Shown: one piece after another, positions 53,775-61,077 of the stretch
Numbering within the stretch: position 1 is the stretch's first letter
How the letters are laid out: every line of letters begins with the position of its first letter
Position numbers and translations under genes: made by a program
From: Sphingomonas sp. CFBP 13720
GTDB lineage: Bacteria; Pseudomonadota; Alphaproteobacteria; Sphingomonadales; Sphingomonadaceae
NCBI RefSeq assembly: GCF_014842075.1
Contig: NZ_JACYVA010000003.1
Span: 124,001 to 188,000 of the forward strand
Direction of reading: 5' to 3'
Length of the DNA stretch: 64,000 nucleotides
The notes under the pieces: model-generated
Databases searched by the model: none
The model's input: only the letters and a program-made list of their open reading frames with translations
Told to the model about the DNA's origin: nothing

Positions 53775-55316
53775 CTATCCGCCCGGCTTGATATAGGGCG
53801 CGACCGCGAACAGCAGGCGTTCGTCGCGGCGGGGATCGTTCACCACGCGGGTGTCGCGATCGAACACCATCGTCGCACGATCCGCCAGCGCGAAGCGCGG
53901 CCATGCGGGCAGGACGCCGCCGTTCGGATCGCCGGTCGCGGCGAAGCGCACCAGCGCGTCCGCCATCGTCGCCGACACCGCCCGCGCGGCGGGACCGTCG
54001 CCGGTGCGCGCGCCCGGCAGCGCGGTGTTGGCGAAGACCAGCGGGATATCGAGCGTGTGGAACGCGCCCAACACGCCCCCTGCCTCCGGGGCCGGCAGGT
54101 CGAGCTGGTACATCCATGTCGGCGCGCCGATCGCGGCCCGCGCCTCCGCCTGGATCAGGTGCCCCGGCCACGATCGCCCGGCGGTCGATGCCGCCAGCAA
54201 TATCTGGCCCGGCGTGCGGTCGGGATAGAAGGCGCGATAGCGTTCGACGACATGGCGCGCGTCGAGATCCTTGACCATCTGCGCGGCCAGCCGGTCGGGC
54301 AGGTTCGCCCAGTCGGTATCGCCACGCTTCAGCACGTCGCCCAGCCAGTACCCGGTTTCGTCGCGCGTGTTGCCGCAGATCAGCGGGATGTGCGCCGCTT
54401 CGCGCGGGGCATCGGGATAGAATGGGTGCCGCGCGAGTACGTGATGGTCGAGCGTCGAGGTGAAGCTGATCGACCCCTTGCCCTGGATCGGGTCGGGTGT
54501 CGCCATCGCCGCGACCAGCCGGTCGATCGGCAGGCGCGCCAGTTCGTTCGCATCCGCCGCACCCGCACGCTGCATCCATGTCCGCGCGCGGATGCCCGCG
54601 TTGCGCGGACCGGCGGCGGTGACGTGCTGGCCGCTCATCGTCATCGCCCGGTGGAACAGCGGGCGCGCCTCCGCCATCGCCATCAGCGTCACGACCTTCG
54701 CCCCGCCGCCCGACTGGCCGAACAGCGTCACCCGATCGGGGTCACCGCCGAACCGCGCGATGGCGGCCCGCACCCACCGCAGCGCCAGCACGATATCGAG
54801 ATTGCCGACATTGCCCGATTCCGCCGGGCCGCCGACCGGCGATAGATAGGCATAGCCCAACCCCGCCAGCCGATGGTTGAGCGTCACGACCACGACGTCG
54901 CCGCGCCGCGCGAGGTTGCCGCCATCGGTCAGCGGATCGCTGCCCGATCCATGGGCGTGCGCTCCGCCGTGCAGATACACCAGCACCGGCCGCCGCCGAT
55001 CGTCGAGCGCGGGCGTCCAGACATTGAGGAACAGGCAATCCTCGCCGGTCGGTTCGTCGGCGTTCGTTTGCGGCGCGGCGCGTCCGAAGCGGGTGGCATC
55101 CGCCACGTCGCGCCACGCGGCGGGCGGCACGGCGCGCGCGAACCGGCGCGGCGCGGTGTCGGCACCGTAGCGGATGCCGCGAAAGACCAGCACGCCGCGC
55201 TCGCGCAGCCCGCGCACCCGGCCGTGCGGCGTGGTCGCGACGGGATCGGCCGGACCGGCGCGCGCGGCGACCGGCGTGGCCGCCAGCGCCGCCAGCACGG
55301 TCCGCCGGTCGATCAC
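53775..55316 (-). CDS. Type B carboxylesterase
   Basis: A 513-residue exported alpha/beta-hydrolase. A GTG at 55314-55316 overlaps the LysR stop and starts an export signal (RRTVLAALAATPVAARAG). The family motifs are EDCLFLNVWTP, the oxyanion loop YLHGGAHAHGSGS and the nucleophile Ser202 in FGQSGGGAKV. The catalytic His is in GAFHTLDIPLVF, and CGNTRDETGY carries the acidic residue. It may cleave acyl or feruloyl esters from plant polysaccharides, consistent with the sugar-acid locus; the substrate is unproven. Confidence 0.9.
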   Translation of the reverse strand: MIDRRTVLAALAATPVAARAGPADPVATTPHGRVRGLRERGVLVFRGIRYGADTAPRRFARAVPPAAWRDVADATRFGRAAPQTNADEPTGEDCLFLNVWTPALDDRRRPVLVYLHGGAHAHGSGSDPLTDGGNLARRGDVVVVTLNHRLAGLGYAYLSPVGGPAESGNVGNLDIVLALRWVRAAIARFGGDPDRVTLFGQSGGGAKVVTLMAMAEARPLFHRAMTMSGQHVTAAGPRNAGIRARTWMQRAGAADANELARLPIDRLVAAMATPDPIQGKGSISFTSTLDHHVLARHPFYPDAPREAAHIPLICGNTRDETGYWLGDVLKRGDTDWANLPDRLAAQMVKDLDARHVVERYRAFYPDRTPGQILLAASTAGRSWPGHLIQAEARAAIGAPTWMYQLDLPAPEAGGVLGAFHTLDIPLVFANTALPGARTGDGPAARAVSATMADALVRFAATGDPNGGVLPAWPRFALADRATMVFDRDTRVVNDPRRDERLLFAVAPYIKPGG

Positions 55317-56209
55317 GCGACCACGTCGGCGCACAGGCGGCGCATGGGGTCGAGCACCGGATTGGCATTGTCGCGCCGCCACGCCAGATGCAGTTCGACC
55401 GGGCGCGCCGGATCGGTGACCAGCGGGCGGAACTGGACGTCCATCAGATGCAGTCCCGTCGCCGATTCGGGGACGATCGCGGCGGCCAGACCGGCATGGA
55501 CCAATCCCAGCATCGAATGGATCTGCGTCACGTGCTGCACGAAATCGGGGGCGACGCCGGCGGCATCGAACAACCCGGCCAGCAGCGCGTGGAAATATCC
55601 CGCGCCGCGCCGGGCATACATGATGAGCGGCGTGTCGTCGAAATCGGCGAGGGTAAATTCGGCCTGACCCGCGCGCGGATCGCCCGGCGGCAGCGCCACG
55701 ACCAACGGTTCGTGCCGTACCGCCAGCGTTTCAAATTCGTGCCGGTCGACCGGCGGACGCACGAACGCGATATCGATCAGCCCGGTCAGCAGCGCGTCGA
55801 CCTGATCGGTCGTGACCATTTCATGCAGTTCGAGCTGGATATTGGGCAGCGCCATGCGCGCCTGCGCCACCACCTGCGGCACCAGCGTATAGCCCGATAC
55901 GGCGGTGAAGCCGATCGCGACCCGCCCCTCGTCCCCCTTCGCCACGCGCCGCGCCGCCATCGCCGCACTTTCGGACAGGCGGACGATCCGCTTGGCCTCC
56001 ACGAGGAACAGCCGGCCGGCGGGCGTCAGCGCCACGGTCCGGCTGGTGCGTTCCAGCAGCGTCACGTCGAGAATGCGTTCGAGCAGCTGGATCTGGCGGC
56101 TGAGCGGCGATTGCGTCATGTTCAGCCGGATCGCCGCGCGACCGAAATGCAGTTCCTCCGCCGCGGCGACGAAGCAGCGTAGCTGGCTAAGTTCGAACAT
56201 GACGTTCAT
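55313..56209 (-). CDS. LysR-family transcriptional regulator
   Basis: A 298-residue regulator. The winged HTH at residues 4-65 is ELSQLRCFVAAAEELHFGRA with LNMTQSPLSRQIQLLERILD. It is followed by a substrate-binding domain (VAIGFTAVSGYTLVPQVVAQ). It sits between the dehydratase and the esterase, all leftward, and overlaps the esterase by four bases. A LysR gene inside the unit it likely controls is unusual, since most are divergent. ATG 56200 is an alternative start. Confidence 0.93.
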   Translation of the reverse strand: MNVMFELSQLRCFVAAAEELHFGRAAIRLNMTQSPLSRQIQLLERILDVTLLERTSRTVALTPAGRLFLVEAKRIVRLSESAAMAARRVAKGDEGRVAIGFTAVSGYTLVPQVVAQARMALPNIQLELHEMVTTDQVDALLTGLIDIAFVRPPVDRHEFETLAVRHEPLVVALPPGDPRAGQAEFTLADFDDTPLIMYARRGAGYFHALLAGLFDAAGVAPDFVQHVTQIHSMLGLVHAGLAAAIVPESATGLHLMDVQFRPLVTDPARPVELHLAWRRDNANPVLDPMRRLCADVVA

Positions 56210-56233
56210 GCTAGGCCAGCCCGCGCGCGGTGG

Positions 56234-57163
56234 CTAGGCGACGGCGCGCGCGTGCGCCGATTCGATCAGCGTGCGCAGTTCCTCCGTCTCCGCCGCCGAC
56301 AGATCGGTGAGCGGCGATCGAACCGGGCCGGCATCGCGCCCGACGATGCGCATGCCCGCCTTCACGATCGACACGGCATAGCCGTTCCCGCGATTGCGCA
56401 GCGCGATATAGGGCAGCACGAACGCCTTGAGTTCGGCCAGCACCGTCGCCTGATCGTGGCTGCGCACCGCCGCGTAGAACGCCAGCGCCCATTCGGGCAG
56501 GAAGTTGAAGATCGCGGAGGAATAGGTCGTCACCCCGAGCGTGAGATAGGGCACGGCAAAGGTTTCCGCCGTCGGCAGCCCGCCGATATAGGTCAGCCGG
56601 TCGCCCATCCGCGCATGGATGCGCGTCATCAGTTCGATATCGCCGACGCCGTCCTTGTACCCGACCAGATTGGGGTTGCGTTCGCACAAACGCGCCAGCG
56701 TTTCATCGTCGACCACCGCATTGTCGCGGTTATAGACGATCACCGCCAGCCCGGTGGCGCGGCACACGCGCTCGATATGCGCCGCCAGCCCTTCCTGCTT
56801 CGATCCGACCAGATAGGGCGGCAGCAGCAACAGCCCGTCGGCCCCGGCGCGTTCCGCGTCGCGTGCGATGCCGACCGCGATTTCCGTGCCGTAGCCGCAG
56901 CCGGAAATGACCGGCACCTTGCCCGCCGCCGTTTCGACCGCCGCCGCGACGACCTGCGCCACCTCCGCCGGGGTCAACGAGAAGAACTCGCCGGTGCCGC
57001 CCGCCGCGAACAGGCCGGTCAGATCGTGGCTGAGCATCCATGCGCAATGTGCACGATAGGCATCCTCGACGAACCGGCCGTCCGCATCGAAATGCGTGAC
57101 CGGAAACGACAGCAGCCCGCCGCCCATGCCCTGCATCATCGTTTTCGGATCTGTCTGCGCCAT
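56234..57163 (-). CDS. kdgD: 5-dehydro-4-deoxyglucarate dehydratase
   Basis: A DHDPS/NAL-superfamily lyase that dehydrates and decarboxylates 5-keto-4-deoxyglucarate to 2-oxoglutarate semialdehyde. Of 309 residues, the Schiff-base Lys170 lies in [12 protein letters not shown] and the catalytic Tyr144 in [10 protein letters not shown]. The N-terminal [15 protein letters not shown] and [10 protein letters not shown] are the KdgD-specific forms of the phosphate-like loop. It is first in a leftward unit with LysR and the esterase. Glucarate dehydratase and the semialdehyde dehydrogenase are not in the window. Confidence 0.92.
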   Translation of the reverse strand: MAQTDPKTMMQGMGGGLLSFPVTHFDADGRFVEDAYRAHCAWMLSHDLTGLFAAGGTGEFFSLTPAEVAQVVAAAVETAAGKVPVISGCGYGTEIAVGIARDAERAGADGLLLLPPYLVGSKQEGLAAHIERVCRATGLAVIVYNRDNAVVDDETLARLCERNPNLVGYKDGVGDIELMTRIHARMGDRLTYIGGLPTAETFAVPYLTLGVTTYSSAIFNFLPEWALAFYAAVRSHDQATVLAELKAFVLPYIALRNRGNGYAVSIVKAGMRIVGRDAGPVRSPLTDLSAAETEELRTLIESAHARAVA

Positions 57164-57359
57164 CGGGAAAAATCCTGTCGTTACAGTGCGCGGCTCCGGT
57201 CGTCGCGACCGTGCCCCTGTATCGTCGGACTAACGGCCGCGCGGCGCGCGGTCCAAACCAAAGCACGGGTCGATCGATGCGCGATGCGACTGGATCGGCG
57301 ATGTCGCCGGATTGACCGCGTGCGCCGCAGCGACCGGTGGCGGCTAAAACCCGCCCGGA

Positions 57360-57998
57360 TCAACAGGTAGCGATCGAACCCGACGGAAGGCTGGTGTCGT
57401 TCTTGATGCCGAAGGTCGTGCGGTCGCGCACGACCTGCGCACTGACGGCCCGCAGCGTCCGGCCGGCGGAGACGACCGAAAACGCATTGCCGATGATCGG
57501 TTGATAGGTGCTTTGCATTTCGGTCACCAGAATGGCGACGTTGTCGGTAGCCTTGATCCCGCCGACCGTCTGGAGCGACGCGTCCGTCTCGCCCTTGCCC
57601 TGCGCGCCATAGGCGGACCGGATCGTCTTTACGTCACCGGTACAGCGTTGCCATTCGATCCACTGTCCGCTGCGCGCGGGGTTCAGCCGTACCGACGACA
57701 GGATCACGCGCCCCTTCTGGATCAGCGGCGTGCCCTCGGCGGTCAGCCGCGCGGCGGTGAACACCTGCACGATATCCGCCTCGTCCATCTGCTGCGTACC
57801 CCGTGCCGCGTTCTGCGTCACCTGACTGGCGATCTGGGTCAGGCGTTGCTGCATCAGCGCCATGTTCGCCACTTCCAGCCCGCCCAGTGTCAGGATGAGC
57901 AGCACCGGCAGCCCCAGCGCGAATTCGATCAGCCCGACCGCGCGCCGGTCGCGAAGGAACCGGCGGACCGCGGCTGACGGGCGCGTCATCCCGGTCAT
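57360..57998 (-). CDS. TadE-like pilus assembly protein
   Basis: A 212-residue minor pseudopilin-like protein. The TadE N-terminus is present: basic residues then VGLIEFALGLPVLLILTLGG (membrane segment at about residues 22-42, with the Glu of the processing motif). The periplasmic part contains two Cys (RCTGDV and the terminal TC). It overlaps the preceding gene by four bases. It is the last of three Tad-like genes. Confidence 0.85.
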   Translation of the reverse strand: MTGMTRPSAAVRRFLRDRRAVGLIEFALGLPVLLILTLGGLEVANMALMQQRLTQIASQVTQNAARGTQQMDEADIVQVFTAARLTAEGTPLIQKGRVILSSVRLNPARSGQWIEWQRCTGDVKTIRSAYGAQGKGETDASLQTVGGIKATDNVAILVTEMQSTYQPIIGNAFSVVSAGRTLRAVSAQVVRDRTTFGIKNDTSLPSGSIATC

Positions 57999-58627
57999 GT
58001 CGCGATGCAGGTGACGGGGTTGCCCGCCGCCGCCGACATGCAGCATTCCTTGACCGTCTGGTCCTTGCCGCCTTCGAACGGCTCGTTCTGCAACGTCGCC
58101 TGCGCCTGAAGATCGATCTGCGCGTTCTTCGTCACCAGTTTCGTGACGAGCGGAAACAGCGCGGCATAGCGTAGCGTCACCTTGTAATTGATGATGTCGT
58201 TTGCCCCGCCGATTCCCGAACGCACCGGATCGGCGTCCCATTTCTGGTTCCCGTTCACGTCGGTCCAGCAATAGGGTGCGGTCGTGCCCGCCGTGTTCTT
58301 CTCCTCCGGCTGACGCACCTGGTCGAAGCTGTCGTAATAGGTCTTGTCGATGATGACCTGCGTGGTCCGGGTCAGCGAGAGTTCGCGCCGGACCATCGCG
58401 TCGATCGCGGTGCCGTCGACGCCGTTGGTATCCTCGCTGCCGGTCGTTGCCATCCGCGCCGCGCGTTCGAGGATGCCGCCCAGCCGCGCCTTGGCGAACA
58501 TCATGAAGCCGAACTCGATACCGCTCATGATGACGACGAACAGCGGGATCGCGAGCATGGCGAATTCGATCGCCGCGACCCCGCGCCGGTCGCGCGCGAA
58601 ACGGCGCAGTCGCAGCCCGACCTGCAT
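57995..58627 (-). CDS. TadE/TadG-like pilus assembly protein
   Basis: A 210-residue protein with the TadE-type start VAAIEFAMLAIPLFVVIMSG (membrane segment about residues 15-38) and a periplasmic domain with paired Cys near the C-terminus (KECCMSAAAG, TCIAT). I take the ATG at 58625-58627 with AAGGA eight bases upstream. An ATG at 58660 would overlap the tadG-like stop. It lies between the vWA protein and the TadE-like gene. The major pilin Flp and the TadA-D motor are not in this window. Confidence 0.82.
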   Translation of the reverse strand: MQVGLRLRRFARDRRGVAAIEFAMLAIPLFVVIMSGIEFGFMMFAKARLGGILERAARMATTGSEDTNGVDGTAIDAMVRRELSLTRTTQVIIDKTYYDSFDQVRQPEEKNTAGTTAPYCWTDVNGNQKWDADPVRSGIGGANDIINYKVTLRYAALFPLVTKLVTKNAQIDLQAQATLQNEPFEGGKDQTVKECCMSAAAGNPVTCIAT

Positions 58628-58659
58628 ATGGCGTGTCCTTGATGGCAAGAGCGGTCGCA

Positions 58660-60234
58660 TCAATCGGACAGCCGCAGCGAGCCGATGCTCTTGCCGATGG
58701 TGGCGAACTTGGCGATCAGGTCGTTCGAATTGGCGGCGACCGCCGACTGGTCGGCGCTGCTGGCGCAGGTGTCGAGCGACGGAACCCGCCCGGTGCCGAA
58801 CGCGATCGTCCAGATCGATATGCCCTTCGCCTTGGCGGCGTTGCACGCCATCAGGAAGCGCTTGGTATGGCGGCCATCGTTGTCGGTGTCGCTGGTCGCA
58901 CCAGCGCGCCGGTCATAGGCTTCGATGCCATAGCCCGAATAAGCGAAGCTGCGATCGTAGGAGGTCGGATAACAATTGCTGTAATAACACGAGTCGCGCG
59001 GCGCGGAGATCGTACCGTCGGTCATATATACGATGTAGCGCTGCACCCCGATCTGGTTGAAGGTATCGGGGTTGCCCGGTCCCCAGATGCCGCCATTCGA
59101 GATCAGCCGCGTTCCCCAGATCATCCCGACGTCGTGATAGGTCGACCCGCGGGCCTCCAGCTTGGCCAACAGTCCGGTCATGTCCGCCGCCGTCATTTCG
59201 GTCAGTTCGGTCGCCCGCGTCGGGCAATAGGAATTAACGCCGTCGTCGGCGATATCGACCCCGGTATGCGGATCGAACAGATAGGCCTGAAACCTCGTAT
59301 CGTCGGTGCCGTCGGGAATCCGATCGATGTCGAGATCGATCGCGCTGGCAGGCGCCGCGTCGCGAACGTCCTTTGCCGTAATGCCCGGATCGGTCCGGCG
59401 TTCCTCGACGCAGCCGTCCCAGCGCGCAGCGTAATCATCGTTGTTGCCGTTGATGTTGCCGAGCGCACCGCCCGCGACGAAATTGGACAAATTGTAGGTG
59501 CGCTGCGCGAAACTCCAGGAACCACGGCTACTCTTGTTCCATTGATAATAGGTCGCGTTGGCGCTGCGAATATAGGACGGGTTCTTCGCGTAGAGCAGCT
59601 TGCCGACATTGGCGGTCGCGGCATAGGGTACGATGCCGAAGCGCATGCGCAGCCCCTTGGCCTTCAGCAGCGACTGCGCCGGCGCGAGCTGGTCGTACAG
59701 CGCCTTCACCGCGGTCTTCAGCGCGTCGATCTTGCGCGTACCGTTGATGGGGTCGAGCATCGATCCGGTGGTGTCGAGCACCAGCATGATATCGACGTTC
59801 TTGAACGTCTGCACCGCCGTGCCGGTCGCCGCCAGTTCGATCCGACGATATCCGAACATGCCCATGACCGACGTCGGGATGGACGTGGTGGCCACGACCT
59901 TCACCGCGCCGACATCGGGCTTGGTCGTCGTGATCGTTACCGGGGCCGTACCATACAGGCCGCCGGGAAAGTTGAACGCCATGTACGTCGCGACTTCGGG
60001 CTTGGCGGTTTCGATATTGTCGCCGGTCATCACCCGGCGACCCGCCAGCGCGGCGGCATCGACCGCCTGCTGCAGCTTGGCCCTCGCCATCTGCGCGCGC
60101 CCGATGTCCAGTCCCGAACCGATCGCGGCCAGCAGCGGGAACATGGCGAACGCCATGATCATCAACGCATTGCCCCGTTCGTTCCGCAGGAACCGAACGA
60201 ACGATTTCCGCGCGGAAGCTTTCGCTTTCGCCAT
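58660..60234 (-). CDS. TadG-like pilus protein with von Willebrand A domain
   Basis: A 524-residue protein. The N-terminal TadE/TadG segment is ERGNALMIMAFAMFPLLAAI (membrane span about residues 18-38). A vWA domain then begins at DIMLVLDTTGSMLDPINGT, where DTTGS is the metal-ion adhesion motif. A long insert of about 180 residues is rich in Tyr, Asn and Asp. The domain closes with YIVYMTDGTISAPRD and KAKGISIWTIAFGT. It probably acts in surface adhesion or pilus assembly with the next two genes. GAAGAGGG precedes the start. Confidence 0.9.
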   Translation of the reverse strand: MAKAKASARKSFVRFLRNERGNALMIMAFAMFPLLAAIGSGLDIGRAQMARAKLQQAVDAAALAGRRVMTGDNIETAKPEVATYMAFNFPGGLYGTAPVTITTTKPDVGAVKVVATTSIPTSVMGMFGYRRIELAATGTAVQTFKNVDIMLVLDTTGSMLDPINGTRKIDALKTAVKALYDQLAPAQSLLKAKGLRMRFGIVPYAATANVGKLLYAKNPSYIRSANATYYQWNKSSRGSWSFAQRTYNLSNFVAGGALGNINGNNDDYAARWDGCVEERRTDPGITAKDVRDAAPASAIDLDIDRIPDGTDDTRFQAYLFDPHTGVDIADDGVNSYCPTRATELTEMTAADMTGLLAKLEARGSTYHDVGMIWGTRLISNGGIWGPGNPDTFNQIGVQRYIVYMTDGTISAPRDSCYYSNCYPTSYDRSFAYSGYGIEAYDRRAGATSDTDNDGRHTKRFLMACNAAKAKGISIWTIAFGTGRVPSLDTCASSADQSAVAANSNDLIAKFATIGKSIGSLRLSD

Positions 60235-60261
60235 GCAACCCTCTTCGAACGCCGCCGTCGC

Positions 60262-60283
60262 CGACGAACCCGAAGGTTCGACG
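60262..60283 (-). repeat. Stable stem-loop between sciP and the tadG-like gene
   Basis: A nine-pair stem with one mismatch (60262-60270 with 60275-60283) closes a TTCG loop on the minus strand. It lies 75 bases after the sciP stop and 28 bases before the tadG-like ATG. No U-run follows, so an RNA-stability or attenuation role is as likely as termination. Confidence 0.5.
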
Positions 60284-60357
60284 ACGTCGGATGGAACCGC
60301 GGTTCCGCCGCGGATCGGTGTAGCTCGCGCACCGATGGCGGCGCTCGCCCGGTATGC

Positions 60358-60690
60358 TTACCGGGCGGAAGCGGCCTCCGCCGACGCTGCCTTGCCGGCC
60401 GCGCGACGCAACGGGACGGCGCTGCGCTGAAGTTCCGAACGGCCTGCGACCGTCAGACCCTTGACGCCCAGACGCGCAAAGCCCTGCTGCCAGCTGACTA
60501 GCTCTTCGCGGCTCAGCGCATAGCGGTGCCGCGCCTCGACGACCGAAATCAGGCCCAGCTCGATACCGGCGACAACCTTTGCCTTCAGCGTCGCGGACCA
60601 GCGACGGTTGTAGCGCGGCGGAAGGTCTTCTTCGGTCATGTCGAGATAGGCTTCATCGATGCCCGGATGTAGTTCCGTGTCTTTTGTCAT
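60358..60690 (-). CDS. sciP: SciP-like (DUF1153) CtrA inhibitory protein
   Basis: A small DNA-binding protein that antagonises the cell-cycle regulator CtrA in Caulobacter. The 110 residues begin at the ATG at 60688-60690 (MTKDTELHPG). The DUF1153 core is DLPPRYNRRWSATLKAKVVA, then GIELGLISVVEARHRYALSR and EELVSWQQGFARLGVKGL, a Trp-containing helix-turn-helix typical of SciP. The Ala/Arg C-terminal tail is longer than in Caulobacter. Its leader contains a GANTC methylation site and a TTAA repeat, both cell-cycle signals. Confidence 0.9.
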   Translation of the reverse strand: MTKDTELHPGIDEAYLDMTEEDLPPRYNRRWSATLKAKVVAGIELGLISVVEARHRYALSREELVSWQQGFARLGVKGLTVAGRSELQRSAVPLRRAAGKAASAEAASAR

Positions 60691-60691
60691 T

Positions 60692-60696
60692 GAATC
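60692..60696. promoter_or_regulatory. GANTC (CcrM) methylation site at the sciP start
   Basis: GAATC lies one base upstream of the sciP ATG, between it and the AGGAG ribosome site. GANTC is the target of the cell-cycle methylase CcrM in alphaproteobacteria. Confidence 0.5.
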
Positions 60697-60770
60697 GCAC
60701 TCCTGTAACGACCCCCTGCCCCGATCCCGACATTGCCCGGCAAAAATTGCCGCGAGGTAAATCATCGTGG

Positions 60771-60784
60771 TTAACGACGCTTAA
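60771..60784. promoter_or_regulatory. CtrA-like TTAA-N6-TTAA site in the sciP/nepR-like divergent region
   Basis: TTAACGACGCTTAA at 60771-60784 resembles the CtrA box TTAA-N7-TTAA but has one base less between the half sites. It lies 81 bases before sciP and 78 before the nepR-like gene, in the only AT-rich stretch of the region. Confidence 0.4.
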
Positions 60785-60861
60785 TAAAATCCCGCTAAAG
60801 CATTGGTAACTAGTCTGCTTTATACCGGTGCGGGTATCACGACGCGTAGCGGGATCAACGA

Positions 60862-61044
60862 ATGAGCAGGAAGCCGACGTCCGACAAGATCAGCGCGCCC
60901 GACCGGAGCGCGGCGTTTTCAAGTACCGGTCGCGTGTTGCGCAAGGCGTTCGCCGGCGGGCTGGTCGCCGCACAGGACCCGGTCATGGACGATTTCCTGC
61001 GGATTTTAAGCGAGACGTCGCCCCACGACATGGGTTCCTGCTGA
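60862..61044 (+). CDS. NepR-like small protein (putative anti-sigma factor)
   Basis: Sixty residues. STGRVLRKAFAGGLVAAQ is followed by DPVMDDFLRILSE. This fits the two-helix NepR pattern (roughly GxxLRxxYxxxxxEPVPDxFLxLL), with PVMDDFLRIL against PVPDRFLDLL and three extra residues between the helices. NepR binds the general-stress sigma factor EcfG and is displaced by PhyR. No ecfG or phyR is near, so this would be an orphan paralogue. It is divergent from sciP and convergent with the Cache-CheW gene. It is small, so the call is tentative. Confidence 0.5.
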   Translation: MSRKPTSDKISAPDRSAAFSSTGRVLRKAFAGGLVAAQDPVMDDFLRILSETSPHDMGSC

Positions 61045-61077
61045 ACGCTGCGCCCGGCCGGCATGCCGGGCAGACCG

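Noticed and set aside
58661..60501. A long plus-strand frame opposite the tadG-like gene and sciP
   Set aside because: It spans two well-supported genes and their spacer, which real coding sequence would not do, and it lacks any domain signature.
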